DNA of 64,000 nt from Corinectria fuckeliana (lineage: Eukaryota; Ascomycota; Sordariomycetes; Hypocreales; Nectriaceae): NCBI GenBank assembly GCA_019137255.1, contig WPDH01000074.1, positions 248,001-312,000 of the forward strand, read 5' to 3'. Positions 1 to 13,021 of the stretch are shown piece by piece; position 1 is the stretch's first letter; each line of letters opens with the position of its first letter. A program made the position numbers and the translations under genes. A model generated the notes under the pieces. It saw only the letters and a list, made by a program, of their open reading frames with translations, was not told the origin of the DNA and ran no database searches.

Positions 1-590
1 AGGACTCGAAGCACCGTCGCTCCCCTGCATCGATTCGTCACTACCGCCTTGTGGTTGTTGCCTCGACGAGCCGAGCCGGTCTCTTCACCTGTTTTGCCCA
101 TCCTCCCTTGCCGAGTTGTCCGCCGTTAGGTTTTTTTGCCTCAGCCGTACCGTTTCGACCGAATCATATCCCCCGTCGCAGCCGTTTTGTCCTGCGCAAC
201 AATTCAAATCTCGTTCTCCCCGAATTCGCACCCGCTTTCCCACTCCTCGGCATTACGGACGTCCCTCCACGCCCAACCCACCAGCCTATCCTCTCGACGC
301 CGTTGCCTTCTACCTGAAGTAGAACACACGACTTCCTCGCCAGAACCGACTACCGTCGACTACCGTTGACGCCTTCTCCGGTTGGGGAATCTCGAACAAC
401 GACTGCACTGCACGTTGGGTGCGCAGCAATTCTCCCACGTGTGGAGGGGATTGAGTTACGTCTCTGGGCTTTCCTGTCCACGGAGACATCCTTTGCCTCA
501 GTTGGTGGCCTTAGGTGAAGAAACACCTCCGGCTCACCACACTTCCGGTTCTGTCTAGCTGTAAGCCTGTGCTTCACAGCTCACCTTGAC
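1..590 (+). promoter_or_regulatory. Leader and upstream region of the La-domain gene
   Basis: This stretch is rich in C and T with short open frames that look like nothing. It directly precedes the ATG at 591 and is best read as promoter plus 5' untranslated leader of the La-domain gene. Pyrimidine-rich leaders of this kind recur before other genes in the window. A spliced leader intron is possible but I could not fix one. Confidence 0.5.
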
Positions 591-3051
591 ATGACTTCAG
601 TAGCAACCACGAACTCTTCCGAGATGTCGGCCGCCTCCTCATTTTCCTATGCACAAGCTGCAAAGGGCCAGGGCGCCGTCTCTCCGTCGAATACGGCTGC
701 CACTGCGGTACCCCAGCCTCAGGACGCCCAGGCTCCCAATACTGACGCTGCGACTGCGCCTACCTCTGCTACTGTCATCAGTAACGGCACGCCTGACCTC
801 GAGCAGGCCAAGCCTACCGAGGCCTCCGAGACCGCCAACAGAGTTGATGTTCGGTCAGCCGGTCCTGAAAAGCAGGATCTCGACAACGCCCCCGCATCCG
901 AAAGTGATACCCGATCTGAGTCTACACAGGAAAGGCGGCCCGAATCGAGGCGCGATGATGACGCCTCGAGATTAGATCGCCCATGGCGACGCAACGACAA
1001 GTCTACGAGGTCCTCCAGCACCACGACACGGTCTGCGGATGAGCAGGATTCCCACAAGGTTCGGAGGAATAAGAAGGGCAAGGGCTCTGAGAAGCAGGCC
1101 GGCGATCAAGCGGCCTCGGTGGATAAAGAGCAGGAAGCCGTCCCAGAATCACCCAAGGTCGAGTTGTCCGAGGCGCCCATCCCCAGCGTCAACATCTGGC
1201 ATCAGCGCAAGGAGGCTCACCAGGCGAAGGGTAAGCCCTCCGAAGAGTTGGTCAATGGCCAACAGGAGACTGCCAAGACCTCCGCGAAGGCCATTGAGGA
1301 AGCTCCCTCTCAAAATGGCCCCATCACCAACGGTATCAAGCCTCAGCGAAAGGCTACGGACGCCACTCGTCCTGAGCGGAATGGACCTCGCGGTGCCAGA
1401 GCGTTGGAGAAGGATGCTAAGGACGTGCCCCCATTGGTCGATGACTCTTCCTCATGGCCTACTCCAGAGACTGCCATCAAGGAAGTCAAGGACGATAAGA
1501 AGAAGCCAGCTGACCGGTCTGACCGGTCTGACAAGGATGTTCAGGAGGAAGGAGGCCAGGGCAAGTCGCGAGGGAAGGAGAAGTGGGTGACATACGACTA
1601 CGTCCCTACCGTCAGCTTTGAGACCCAGTTGCCCCAGATGCGCAACTCCAAGCCCCGGGGTGGTGCCCGAAGTGGTCGTGATACTAGTGCCCGAGCGGCT
1701 GCGAACAGCGTCACTGACAAGACCCCGACTACTCCCTTCAACAAGGCCAGCGAGACCAAGCCACGAGAGGTCAACGGTCCCAGCGGGGGCTCCTCCCAGC
1801 CTGCGGCTGCTAAGCGCGGATCGCTTGATGTCGCCAACAACCAGAAGAAGGCTTCTGCAAGCACCGACAAGGCGAAGGACTCAACCGCTCAGTCAACTGT
1901 AAGTGACTATGCCCTAATCCCCTGCTCCGCACGCACAACTTAGAAGCCTTGTAACATATGGATGTTTCTTGTCCGTCTTGCCTGATGATCTTTGCTAATA
2001 TGTTTCGATGCCCTAGGAAAACTCTCAAGCTCCTCGGCCAGAGGGCCGTGGTGAAAGGGGACGAGGCAGCTACCGTGGTCGTGGCGCCCACCCCTCCAAT
2101 GGCCAGGTTCAACACCAGCACTCGGCTTCGGCCGCTGCTGCATTCAACAGCCAAACCTCTGCCACCCCCCGAGCTCAGGGCCCTTACAGCCCTCCTCTCC
2201 GCCAGGGTGCCTACGGCCAGATGTTCATGCCTCCCGCTCAGCGAGGTCGGGGAGGCCGCAATGGCGGTAGCAACTACCATCGCATGTCTCTACCTAATGG
2301 CCAGTCGCGAATGCCTGCTATCCAGGCCCAATTCGGACCCTACGACTACACGATTCCGCAAATGGCGGGCATCCCGTTTCAGCCTCACCCTTACTGGGAC
2401 AACATGGTTGTGCCCATGTTGAAGAGCCAGATTGAGTACTACTTCTCCATTGAGAACCTCTGCAAGGACATGTACCTTCGAGCTCGCATGGATTCCCAGG
2501 GCTTCGTTCCCCTACACTTCATTGCCGCCTTCAAGCGCATGCGAGATCTGTCTCCCGATCTGACACTTATCCGTGCCGTCTGTGAGGATTCCGTTGATGT
2601 TGAGTACATCGTCGGCGAGGACGACTGCGAGCGATTGCGTCGTCGGGAGGATTGGCAAAAGTTCGTCCTGCCCATGGAGGAACGGGACGAGCTAGCTCGC
2701 AACCATGGTCCCACGCATCTCACCTACAAGAACCGGGCATTTGCATTCGGCAACCAGTTCAACGGAGTACACGCGATGCCATACGGTGCCTACCCCAACG
2801 ACCCTACCTTCCAGCAGTACCCCGACGGTGCCCAGGTAGCACCCGCTGTCAACGGGCTGGTCAACGGTAACGGCACTACCCAGCTGTCTGCCGAGGTTCC
2901 GGACTTTTCTCCGACCGGCCAGATTCCAGTTATCCAGACTGAGGTCAAGGGCACGAAGCCCGAGGCGTCCTCGGAGTTGGCAAATGGTCACGCCGAAGCA
3001 CCCCTAACGAACGGGGTGCACGCGGAGCAACCCGAAGTAGCCCAGTCGTAA
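591..3051 (+). CDS. La-domain RNA-binding protein (LARP1/Sro9/Slf1-like)
   Basis: Two exons, 591-1898 and 2017-3051, give a 780-residue protein; the 118-nt intron has a GTAAGT donor, a TGCTAAT branch-like site and a CCCTAG acceptor. The first 430 residues are low-complexity Ala/Ser/Thr/Glu/Lys, with an RGG-type patch near residues 440-460 and another near 511-517. The La motif lies at about 571-654, with IEYYFSIENLCKD at its start and the GFVPLHFIAAFKRM helix after it. No RRM follows, as in yeast Sro9 and Slf1. Proteins of this family bind mRNA and affect translation and mRNA stability in the cytoplasm. The start is the first ATG of the frame. The Asn-Gly repeats near the C-terminus have no function I recognise. 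La motif assignment is firm; the exact orthologue is inferred. Confidence 0.88.
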
Positions 3052-3820
3052 GTTGGCCTCTCAGAAACGAGGATGGCACCTACGGCGGTGAGGTTCCGTA
3101 AGGTTGTCGGTCCATGTCGCGATATGCCAGCCCACAAAGGGCCCCGGGTATAGTCGCTCCACGGACGAAAGCGGTTTGTCTTTTCAGACGAGACTCGGGG
3201 GATTGGAACGTCCCGGATCCGATTCATGGTATCGAGGGCACAACACGCCCTCGATTACAATAACGCCAAGAACGTCGGCGCTGTATCAGTTGCGGTCACA
3301 TTTCTTGGTTCACGATTTTCGAGAGAATGAATGTATGGGGATTTGAAGGTTTCTGCACTCGAATGTGCACACGAGGATGTTGCAAGCACAATGGACCGGA
3401 ACTGCTATATTGCTTTATACCGGGGGACATTAGGGTCAAGGGATGGGAATGGAGTTATCCGTGACTGGATGTGACCAGGACACGGAAGGCAAAGGGTCTC
3501 GACATACGATGAGGCCCATCTACATTTCGTTTTTATCGGGGGGGTGACTACATCCATGGAAGATGGATAGCGAAGGAACGATGAATACCCCCAACTACGG
3601 CGATATCTTTCTTTGCCTGGCCCAATGGATCGAGGGAGCAGACTGCTCACGCGGACTGGCAGTGGGACAGGGGGTATGGTTGGCTCAATCCTTGACAAAT
3701 TGGGTTTTCAGGGCGGAATCTGGGCAACATTGGCGAGACATGTGGTCCCACCAGCGCGCCCTGTTGGAAAGACTTTCACTTTTCTTCTTCTTTTATTTCT
3801 TTTAAAGGGTCATTAGACCC

Positions 3821-3873
3821 AGTCTCGTGGGTCTCGAGGGTATCAAGAGTCTCGCGGGTCTCACGGGTCTCAT
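3821..3873. repeat. Imperfect GGGTCTC tandem repeat
   Basis: About six imperfect copies of a roughly 10-base unit built on GGGTCTCG run through this stretch, in noncoding sequence. On the minus strand they give a spurious Glu-Thr-Arg repeat frame, which is not evidence for a gene. Confidence 0.6.
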
Positions 3874-4506
3874 GGAAGGACCAAGGAATTCTGTGGATGG
3901 CGTCCCAGCGGAGTCGTTGGAGGAAAATGCTCGTCTCGCGAGAGGGATTGGACTGGCGAGCGGAGAAGGGTGGAGGACGAGACAGAAAGAGAAAAGACAG
4001 GGACGAAAAAAAGCACATGCATATTATTGAGCCACGGCACGAGTCTTTTCGGACTACATTTTTGAGGGGTTCTACAGGCGGTCTGCTTTTCACATGGATT
4101 CTTGATGTTAGACGGTCCTCTCCCTACATACTTATTCAGGTGTTTTCTGGTTTTCGGCATTGTACGATAGTGTCCCGAGAAAATAATCAAAAGTCGAACA
4201 ACCCCTCCTTCCCTTGACTCATATTTGCGGGGATTTCCTCTTCACGATGTTGTTTGTTAGGGCTCGCTAATGCAAATGCTAGCCTATCATGGGTGGATTC
4301 CAGCCCAACTGTATTGGTTTGGACTTGCTGTTGAGGAGGGAAAGGGTCCCGAAAGGCTGGTGAGGTGACGCATCGACTTATTCTCCAACGCTTTGCATCC
4401 TTTAGTTGATCAAAACGTACCTACTTGGAGCCATTGTTACATTTACGTTTTGTGCACTTTGGTGGGACACTTTCTCGTCAGGATTCTTGACTTGTGTCAT
4501 GGTGTT

Positions 4507-4537
4507 GCGGGGTATAGCGGGGTATAGCGGGGTTATA
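4507..4537. repeat. GCGGGGTATA short tandem repeat
   Basis: Two perfect copies of a 10-base unit followed by a third that carries an extra T. Noncoding. Confidence 0.6.
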
Positions 4538-6963
4538 GGGTAAACTTGATAGTCTACTATGTAGGAGGTTTTTTGCTCTTATCAGCTGTGACGCGCAGTC
4601 ACAAAGAGCCAGAGGTATTCGAGCCCAAAGATGATGCCGGATTCAGGGTCTTGGACGGAAGTGGCTGAGGCCCGACGGGAAGATCAAAGTTAAATTTTAC
4701 AAGGCGGTGACAGGGGTAGTTGAAGCCGTTGAAACCCTCATGACACCGTCCGGACCAATAGCAAACTTTATGTAAAGGAGACTGCCTAGAAATAGAAACC
4801 GCGTGGAGCCGGCACCTGTAGGAGAGGGAGGATCGGTGTGGCTATTTGTGCCTTTCATTCGAATCAGAGAACGTGGTACATAAATGGCTCGAGTGCACGA
4901 AGAAAGGTATCTACATAATTTGACATCCTGAGAGCGGGGGAAGTCGAAAGGCGAACTGGTCCGCGGGGTGAGACAGTGACATCATCGCCTACTACACCGG
5001 TACTTAGGTACTTAGGGTTGGCGTCACCGTGCGGGGCGTCCGAGCTGGGTGACCCATGGGTATGGCTGGCTGGGGCTTGTGACTTGAAGCAAGGAGGAAC
5101 AATGTGGCTGGGGTCATGGACCAGGGTCAGCGGCCTAGGTTGGGAAAATGGATCTTGCGTCACACGCCCACATGGGAGACAGAGAACGCCCGGGTTTGCT
5201 TGTGTTCTGTCGTGCTAGGTTGCGAAGCTGGGATGGCAGGCAAGGAGAGCCACGGCGCGAGGTGACGCAACGAAACAGGGAGGCCTCACCTACACTATGT
5301 ACCACAGCTTGTGACTGATACTCCTCGGCGGTTAGACTTGGAGTTTCTAGACTGCGGGGTGTTCATACTGTATGTACCAGGAAGAATATGTATGCTAGGG
5401 AAAATCGAAGAATGACATGGAATGGCAGAGCTGATGATCGACCCCTTCCATCGGGAGGAAGCCAGCGTCAACAGAGCCTCATGCAGCTGACGTGAGGAGA
5501 CGCACAAGCACGCGTAGGGGTAGGGCAGAGCTGTACTTCGTACAACTTGGTAGATCAGCATACCAATACCTCCCTCCACTTGTCTTTGTAGCCTCGTACA
5601 GAAAGTACATACATAAGGCGACTTGGGAAAAGGCCCACCTCGCCCACTTGTGAACAAGGACCACCGCAGTAAAATAATAAATTGCAGCCATAAGTGCCAG
5701 CCTTGAAGTTGACAAAGCAGGAGACCCACGCCACAGGGCTCTGCTCACCCTGGGGGGCTCCCACGGGTCCGTGAAGTGAGACATTTATTCCGGAATCGAC
5801 GGGAAAAGGCATGAATAACGTGATAATACCTGATGTTCGGGGTAACCGGCAGCTTACATAGGAGTCTTGGGACCTCTTGGGGTGGGTGTGGCGCAGCTGC
5901 TTGAAGAGACACTTTGGACTCGCCCAGGGCCCGAGAAAAGAGAAAATGACGGAATGCGGCCGTGGACTCCACTGCAAATTAAACGCGAGAGTTGCTGGTT
6001 TCCATTCTACTAAGCGAACTGTTGGGGACTTGGGTACTACCGGAGCACTGCTGTTCGCATGAACGACGTCACGCGTCACGGCAGCCACAGTCCGGGCACT
6101 CTTTTTTCCACTTCAACTTGGAATAACTTTAAATGAAGCGAACTAATAACTACCATGCAGTACCTACGTATTAGAGGAGGCAATGTCCGTTAGGCCTCGA
6201 GTAATGTTTGAAAGGACCAGAGCCACTGACTTACAGAGGGATGGAATTAGACCAAGGAGAACAGCCTAAGGTACGCATACACCTCGTAAACCCTTGATAA
6301 TTATTAGTAGTGTCTGGAGTTTATTCCTGCGAGTTAGTTGCTGATCGGAAGGCAGTAGATTGCCGAGAATCCCCTCCACTGGAAATTCCTGGAACTTGAC
6401 TGAGTGCCGCGACAGTGGGGGGACTTGGCCTGGAGTCGCACCCTTGTTCCTTCCCGGTTTATCTAAAATAGCGTCACTGCGTCGGTTTTGCCCCCCGCTC
6501 TCATTACGTCGTAGGCCCGCCCAAGGCTGCCAGAGGTACCGAGGAGGTTGAATGTGCTGCTCGACATGTATAATCTGCTACTGAAACAGGTGCACATATA
6601 CCTTTCTCGCCCACAGAATGTGCTGGGGTACATTCCCAACTGGAAGCCACTGGCAGACAGGACTGGCCTCTAAGTAGCAGGGAAGTGGCCGCCTCCATTG
6701 CTGCCTTCCCGTTCTATGCACGCATTTCTTGATGCCCATTGCCTTCCACCCACACGCAAAGCACTCAGCCCACTTCTTCTTCCTGTTCCTCTTCTGCTCG
6801 CCTTTCCCCTCCTCTTTCTGCTCTCACCATCTCTACACCTTGCAAACGGTATTCACCTCGTTTGCTTATACAACTCACCCTACACCCGCCAGAATCAACC
6901 ACACGGGAGCACCATCACCACTACTTCCACGCTCTATCGCGGGTACTCCCAGAACCCAGCCTT

Positions 6964-9078
6964 ATGGCAAACTACGACCCGTACGAGCGGGATTACCCCC
7001 GCCGCTACGTGCGAGAGGAGCGCAGGGAAGACCGCCACGCCGATCCCCGTGAGTCTTACACAAAGGTGCACACTACCCGCGAACTTGTTCCTCGGGGCCG
7101 CGAGGATAGCGACCTCTCCATCGAAGAGGTCCGACGAGACTTCCCCCCTCCTACCGGACGTGATGTCCGCACCTCCCGATCTGCAGACCCCGGGTACTAC
7201 GAGGATGACTACGAATACCGGCGCGGCTATGACTCCCGCTATGACCGAGACCATGACCGCCGTTCCCGCCGGAGCCCCGGAAGCACCTACCATGATGATG
7301 ACGAGCGCAAGTCCAAATCCAAGAGCGGCATGTCCAAGAATGATAAGATTATCGCCGCTGTCGCTGGAGCCGCCCTCCTTGCTGGAGGTAAGGAACTTTT
7401 CGATCGTCGAGAGGCCAAAGAGGATGGGACCGAGGTCCAGCGCAACCCTCTCTCCTCCATTGCTCTCGCCGGTGTTGGCGCCCTAGCTGCCTACCAAGGC
7501 GCCGAGTTCTACACCAAGCAGCAGGCTAAGAAGGACCAGAAGGCCAACTACATCTTGCACCGCGGCCGCGATGGCCAGTTTGGCGAATACTACTCAGACG
7601 AAGACGAAGGCCCCAAGGAGAGAAAGGGCCACAAGAACTTCCTTGAAAGTGCCCTTGCTGCAACTGGTCTGGGTGCAGCGGTCAAGACACTCACCGGCGG
7701 CGGCGATGACCACCGATCAGACACCAAGAGCCGTCGAGGAGGCAGCCCTTACAGCGACCGATCCCGCTCTGGTGGTATTGGCGGCAATAACAGCAATAAG
7801 ATCCAGAAGGCTGCCATGGCCTCCCTGCTGGCTGGTGCCACCGAGGCTTTCCGCGTCTCCAAGGAGCCTGGCGGTTGGAAAGGAGAGAAGACGAAGCGAA
7901 TTCTTACTGCGGCCGCCGGTGCCGCCACCGTCGATGCAGCTACGGACGAAAAGCACGGGAAGCTGAGCCTGGCCGAATCGGTGATCGGCGGTCTTGTCGG
8001 CAACCGTCTGATTAATGGCTCTAAGAACGACATCGAGGAAGACAAGTTGACTGGGCGTAGCCGCTCCCGCTCGAGAGCACGATCCAAGTCTCGCAGCGGC
8101 GGTGGCGGCGGCGCCAGCGGTCTTGCCGCCCTTGCAACTGCTGGCCTGGGCGCCCTAGGCGCCAAGAAAGTCTTGGACAAGTCGCGATCTCGCAGCCGCA
8201 GTCGACGGGGCCGGGACGACTCTTACAGTCCCTCTCCGGAGCGACGTCGTCGCCGAAGCCGGAGCCGGAGCCGCAGTGTCGTTGACAAGGCTCGCAACAG
8301 CCTTGCCAAGCTCGGTCTCGGCGGCGGTGCAGCGGTTGCGGCGGATGATTACCACCGCCGCGACCAGGACGACTTTAGCGACCGTGGCTCGCACCGTTCT
8401 CGGCGACATGACGACGACCCATACGATGACCGTCGACAGAGCACTAACCGGGACTACTACGACGATGAACGCTCGTACCGAAGCAAGCAAGGCGGCCGAT
8501 CAGACCGGAGGGGTGGACGATCCGACTACGGGTCCGACGATAGCGATTTGGGCGACTCGGACGAGGATGAGAAACGGGCCAAGAAGATGAAAGGTAAGCA
8601 ACTCATTACAACTGGCCTGGCGGCCGTGGCCACCATTCATGCAGCACATGAAGTCTATCAAAGTATGGAGAAGAGGAACGCAAGACAGAAGGCTGTCAAA
8701 GAGGGGCGTCTAAGCGCAGCCGCGGCCAAGAAGCTTAAGACCAAGGCCCTCATGCAAGATGCCGCATCGGTCGGCATCGCCGCTATGGGAATCAAGGGGG
8801 CCTTCTCAGAGCTCAAGGAGGCCAAACACTTGACCCAAGAGTGCAAGGAGTTCAAAGCGGAGAAGGCTCGCCGCCACGAGAAGCGAGCGCAGAAGCGGCA
8901 GCGCCAGCCCGGCGACGGTCGGAGCCAATCTGTCGGTGTCGGGAGCAGGGCGGACAGTCGAGGGCCTTCACCTCGCGGTGGGTATGACTCGGATGACGAT
9001 TACGGTCCTCGCTACTACGGGGACAATCCCTATAGTGGCGGCCCGCTGCCCGCTCCCCCTGTGGGAGGCAGGTGGTAA
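6964..9078 (+). CDS. DUF3824-type Gly/Ala-rich, Arg/Ser-rich protein
   Basis: Intronless, 704 residues, starting at the first true ATG of the frame (upstream in-frame codons are only TTG). The N-terminus is Arg/Asp/Tyr-rich. Short Ala/Gly hydrophobic stretches follow, near residues 127-147 (IIAAVAGAALLAGG), 163-183 (ALAGVGALAAYQGAEF) and 549-566 (AAVATIHAAHEVYQSM), separated by strongly charged segments. An RS-dipeptide region lies at about 365-440. This alternation of glycine-zipper-like helices and RS or acidic runs is what fungal DUF3824 proteins show; they are often annotated PRP38-like because of the RS repeats, but no PRP38 domain is visible. The function is unknown. The glycine-zipper-like stretches could act in membrane association or self-assembly, which is inference. 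Confidence 0.8.
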   Translation: MANYDPYERDYPRRYVREERREDRHADPRESYTKVHTTRELVPRGREDSDLSIEEVRRDFPPPTGRDVRTSRSADPGYYEDDYEYRRGYDSRYDRDHDRRSRRSPGSTYHDDDERKSKSKSGMSKNDKIIAAVAGAALLAGGKELFDRREAKEDGTEVQRNPLSSIALAGVGALAAYQGAEFYTKQQAKKDQKANYILHRGRDGQFGEYYSDEDEGPKERKGHKNFLESALAATGLGAAVKTLTGGGDDHRSDTKSRRGGSPYSDRSRSGGIGGNNSNKIQKAAMASLLAGATEAFRVSKEPGGWKGEKTKRILTAAAGAATVDAATDEKHGKLSLAESVIGGLVGNRLINGSKNDIEEDKLTGRSRSRSRARSKSRSGGGGGASGLAALATAGLGALGAKKVLDKSRSRSRSRRGRDDSYSPSPERRRRRSRSRSRSVVDKARNSLAKLGLGGGAAVAADDYHRRDQDDFSDRGSHRSRRHDDDPYDDRRQSTNRDYYDDERSYRSKQGGRSDRRGGRSDYGSDDSDLGDSDEDEKRAKKMKGKQLITTGLAAVATIHAAHEVYQSMEKRNARQKAVKEGRLSAAAAKKLKTKALMQDAASVGIAAMGIKGAFSELKEAKHLTQECKEFKAEKARRHEKRAQKRQRQPGDGRSQSVGVGSRADSRGPSPRGGYDSDDDYGPRYYGDNPYSGGPLPAPPVGGRW

Positions 9079-10984
9079 TGCTGAGCCGGGCCGTTCGGGA
9101 CGGGTATGCAAGCAGCCCGTTGACTCGGACCACCGTCTCGCACCGCCTTACTGGGCGATTGGACTTGCCTTCATCCTCGTCTCTACGCTTGTATCAACAA
9201 TGCTACTTGAACTTGACGACTTATGACGATACGAGCTAGGCTTCTGAGACTGCTGTGCCCCTTTGCGCGGTGGCGTTGCTTGAAAAAGACGGAGAGGACA
9301 GAGGATGGTCTCCTTTGAGGGACAAGGAACCCTGGGCTGAGACGACTTGTGCTGCGTGGAATGTTTTTTTGATGCCAACCCCCCCCACACCCCTTGCTTC
9401 AGATAGAATCAGCAGCAATGCTCTCTTCCTTTCCATCTTTCCTCGTCGCGCTTTTAACAAGAATTATTAAGATTGGAAACTAATTTCGGAATGACTTGTG
9501 CAGACTATGGCCGACGCTGAACCAACAGTAGCGGCGCATCCCCAGGATTGGCGATGAAGCCATGTGGAACCACTCTTCCGGGAGACTAGCAGCGGTGTGA
9601 TGCAGCTCAGCGGCAGCTGTCCCGGCGATTCAGCCAGAGGATTACGGAGTACACGATGGGTGGATGTGCTCAGATGATGGTGGCGGTGTGCGAGGATCAC
9701 GATGGGATCGAGCTTGGTGCTTTGGCATGCACGGTGATGAGGACGCAATCGTGGCTGGTCCGGGGGTTCGGGAAAGACGGCTCACTGTTATCTGGTGGAT
9801 GGGAATGGAATGGAGAGTCTACGATTGGGCCGTGCTCCGTATACCGTAGGTAGTTAAAGGGAGGCTTTCTTGTGGCGGGAGGCTTATTTGGTTAGTTTGT
9901 CCGTTGTTTTAGATACTTGACCTCTCTTCTTTGCCGTTCTTTTTGGTAGTAGCTTTTAGGTAGGGATCTTTTGGGTAGATTTTAGGAAACCAACGAATGA
10001 CGATGTATGATGGACTTTCTCGACGGCTTCCAAGCGCCATTCCCATTATCTCCGGAGTCTTCTCTCCCCATCTCTCTGGCTAGTGCGGTATGCGTTGGCT
10101 GTGGATGTTCCCCCCTCCTGTGCCGTGTCCCGGATGTTGTACACTAGTCCAAAGCAAGTGTACAGCCACTCAGCCACTCATTCACCCACCCACCTACATA
10201 ATAGACCTACCTGGGTTGAAACAAGACCGGAGACTGCGAGAATTCGGGATGCTTCCTCTGCGTGCGGCGGACGTGCGGGTCCAGCACAAGCAAGGGTCTG
10301 CCTGGCTGGTTGGGCGCAAGGGGCCGTCAGTTCTTCTCCCTTTTTCGCTTTGGGATGGAAGTTGGGCGTCATCAGCTGGGCGGCTTTCGATGATGTCACG
10401 CCCGGCCGGGACATGGGTAACAGCAGTACGCGAAGCCGGGTATCCAACCGTACATAAGTACTGTGTAGCAACCGACGGACAGCCTGGCTCGTCGTCAGGC
10501 ATCAAACTGTGTGTCGCTACGGCACAGCATGCAGTGCAGGCACCACCTACATACCTATACCTTGCTACCCAAGGCGAGAGAGCGTTCGTGCTGGGGTGCC
10601 ATGATTGGGACGCATGCACGTATGGAGCTAAGACGAGTCGAGGTCTGTAGATTGCGTGGATATCTATGTACTAGTCAACCCCCCCGGGTATGTGGGATAG
10701 CAGAACAAACCCAGCCCACTAAGCTCACTGAAAGCTGTACAACCATGCCAACAAGAAGCGATGGCCGTGGTAAGTGCCATGATTCGTTGGATCCGGGCGC
10801 CTGCCTGCCTAAGATAAGAGCAGAGCCGCGCCATGGCCAAGGGACGGGAGTGCGGGCGGCACGGGCACGGGTACGGTCCGCTCCGGTAGGGTACGGTAAT
10901 TACGGCGCGGCGCGGCACGAAAAAAGACGGGGACGGACGAGATAAACGCCGACCCGGGAAACCAACCCCGTTTCTCCCTCTTGC
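9079..10984. other. Convergent intergenic region, no gene recognised
   Basis: The DUF3824 gene and clf1 converge here, so both 3' untranslated regions should lie inside. The longest open frame (186 codons, 10090-10650) has no family resemblance and no start context or splice support. Nothing else is supported. Confidence 0.6.
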
Positions 10985-13021
10985 TCAGGCACCCGACAGG
11001 TCGCCGCCCGTCTGCTGCTTCCACTTCTGCGCCAGGGCCATAACGTTGGACAGGTTCGTGGCCTGCTGGTCGTCGGCCGGGAAGATGTAGTCGACGTACT
11101 CCTCCCATGAATCGTCGTCGAGCGGGCGTCGGCGCTTCGTCTTGCGCGGCATCTGCTTCTGCACGCTCTCGATGTCGTCCTCGCTGCCGTGCGTCCGCTC
11201 AAACGAGAGCCACGCGTTGAGCAGCGACACGCGCTCCTCCTTCAGGTCCTTGTCGCGCATGCTCTTGTGCGCCCGCGCAAACACCTCGCGCGCCCGCGCC
11301 TTGGCCTCGTCGCTGACCGGCTGCTCCTCTTCGTCCTCGGCCCCGTCGTCCTCGTCGTCCTCGGGGATGTTGATCTCAAAGTGCGCGAAGCTGATCCAGA
11401 CCTTGACGTGGTCCGTCTTCGCCAGCAGCCGCTCGTACAGCGCGCGCGTGCGCTCGTACTCGCCCTCCTCTTCCTCAAAGTCGATGTACGCCTTCCACAG
11501 CAGCTCCGGCATGTCGAGGTGCGGCTGCTGCACCGCGAGCTCGAAGATGGCCCGCGTGCGCTCCAGGTCGTCGAGGCCGCGCTCCAGCTCCGCGAACTTG
11601 ATCCACGTCTGGCAGTTGGCCGCGTTGTACTCGACGTGCTTCTCGTACAGCGTGCGGCACCGCACGAACTCGAAGAGTCTGCGCTCCAGGTCGACGTAGC
11701 CGTTGAAGATCTTGTCCTTGGGGCACATGCCAATGGCCCGCCCAAGAAGCTTCCTCGCGGCCGTAAGCTCGCCCTGTCGTATCTCGAACTGCGCCGCCAT
11801 GAGCCACATCTTGGCAAACGTAAACTTCTTGTGGGGAATCAGCCCGAGGCAGGTACTGTAAATCTGCCGCGTGCGCTGCACATCCCGTCCCTCCATCTCC
11901 TCCCAGATGGCGTAGAAGATCCAGAGGTAAATGTACCGCCGCCAGTGGCGCTTCTCCTGCGTCGGCGGGACCTGGGCAACGGCTCTTTCGTAGACGTCCC
12001 GGATGCGGTCGACGTCCTGGGAAGACTCCTCTAGCTTGGCGTAGTCGAACCAAGCATCGTAGTTTTTAGGATTCTCTCGAACCTGATCCTCGTAGTACAC
12101 CCTCCTCTTCGACAGGATGACATCTTCAACCCCGTCCTTGTCACCAAACTGCTTCTCAAAGGTCGTGTATGCCTTGTGGAGAATCATCGACTTGGATCGC
12201 GGTAGGCGATCCAGGGCATACTTGTAAATAGCTCGGGAACGCTCGTACTCCTTCAGTTTGGCCTCGAACCGGGCGTACGCGATGAACAGCTTCTCATCGA
12301 CGAGATCGTCGCCCAGGGCCTCGACGGCGGTCCCAAATACCTCCCGGACAAGGTCGCTGGTGCCGTACTCCTCCTCGAACTTGGCCCACTTGATCCAGTT
12401 CCGGGGCTCGGGATGGACCATGGTGAAGGTCCGGAAGATCTCACGCGCCCGGTCGAATTCGCTGTATCGCTTCTCCAGTTTGATGTATGCGCTCCATGCT
12501 GCCTCGTCCGGCTGCCATTTCATCCAACGATCGAAGACTTGTCGGGTTCCAGGGATATTGCCGAGCATCTCTTCCATGTAGACATACTTGTACCACAGCT
12601 TGTCGACTCGTGGCTGGCGAGATACGGCACGGTCGAGCAGGTTTCGGGCATGGTTGATGTTTCTCTCCTTCATCTCGGATTCGATGTATCGAATCCAGAG
12701 CGGGACCGTATTGGGATGCACATCGAGTGCGCGCTCAAAGACGGATCGCGCGCGCGCAAACTCCTTCTGCTCCAGCTCCCATTGCGCATATCGCATCCAG
12801 TTGTTGAGGTTGACCCGGTTCCGTCGCACATAATCTTCAAATTCCTTACGCTTCCTGCCCTGGTACTCGTGAAGCTCTTCAAGATCGGCAAACCGCTGAG
12901 TCGGAGCCTGGATGTCGACTTCCTGTCGGTCGACGGCTTCTCGGAGGAGCTGTTCGGCGCTGATCTGGACGGGCGCGGCCGCCTTGTTCTTGACCCTCGG
13001 AGGGCCCCTCGACGACTCCAT
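10985..13021 (-). CDS. clf1: Pre-mRNA-splicing factor Clf1 (crooked-neck, HAT repeats)
   Basis: Intronless, 678 residues. The start is the ATG at 13021, giving [13 protein letters not shown]; the frame stays open upstream but without similarity, and [21 protein letters not shown] is the conserved N-terminus of the family. The rest is an array of HAT (half-a-TPR) repeats with the usual W..Y..WE and R.I.ERA spacing, for example [20 protein letters not shown]. An acidic insert ([13 protein letters not shown]) lies near residue 570 and a Lys/Arg stretch (PRKTKRRRP) near 640. Crooked-neck proteins are scaffolds of the Prp19 (NineTeen) complex and are needed for spliceosome assembly in the nucleus. 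Length matches the family (about 680). It shares a 301-bp intergenic region with prp31, another splicing gene. Confidence 0.95.
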   Translation of the reverse strand: MESSRGPPRVKNKAAAPVQISAEQLLREAVDRQEVDIQAPTQRFADLEELHEYQGRKRKEFEDYVRRNRVNLNNWMRYAQWELEQKEFARARSVFERALDVHPNTVPLWIRYIESEMKERNINHARNLLDRAVSRQPRVDKLWYKYVYMEEMLGNIPGTRQVFDRWMKWQPDEAAWSAYIKLEKRYSEFDRAREIFRTFTMVHPEPRNWIKWAKFEEEYGTSDLVREVFGTAVEALGDDLVDEKLFIAYARFEAKLKEYERSRAIYKYALDRLPRSKSMILHKAYTTFEKQFGDKDGVEDVILSKRRVYYEDQVRENPKNYDAWFDYAKLEESSQDVDRIRDVYERAVAQVPPTQEKRHWRRYIYLWIFYAIWEEMEGRDVQRTRQIYSTCLGLIPHKKFTFAKMWLMAAQFEIRQGELTAARKLLGRAIGMCPKDKIFNGYVDLERRLFEFVRCRTLYEKHVEYNAANCQTWIKFAELERGLDDLERTRAIFELAVQQPHLDMPELLWKAYIDFEEEEGEYERTRALYERLLAKTDHVKVWISFAHFEINIPEDDEDDGAEDEEEQPVSDEAKARAREVFARAHKSMRDKDLKEERVSLLNAWLSFERTHGSEDDIESVQKQMPRKTKRRRPLDDDSWEEYVDYIFPADDQQATNLSNVMALAQKWKQQTGGDLSGA

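Larger units (their letters stand above)
3052..6963. other. Intergenic region, no gene recognised
   Basis: About 3.9 kb. The first few hundred bases should be the 3' untranslated region of the La-domain gene, and the last 260 bases (from about 6700) are C/T-rich and should be leader of the next gene. Between them I see only short, compositionally unconvincing open frames. Two short tandem repeats are listed separately (3821-3873, 4507-4537). Confidence 0.6.

Noticed and set aside
3821..4093. Minus-strand frame with Glu-Thr-Arg repeats
   Set aside because: The pattern comes from the GGGTCTC tandem repeat, not from selection on a protein.
10090..10650. 186-codon plus-strand frame between two convergent genes
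   Set aside because: No domain, no hydrophobic pattern that makes sense, and overlapping frames of similar length on both strands. Likely 3' untranslated sequence.
11189..12034. 281-codon frame antisense to clf1
   Set aside because: It is the Leu/Arg/Val-rich complement of a strongly supported HAT-repeat gene, without independent motifs.
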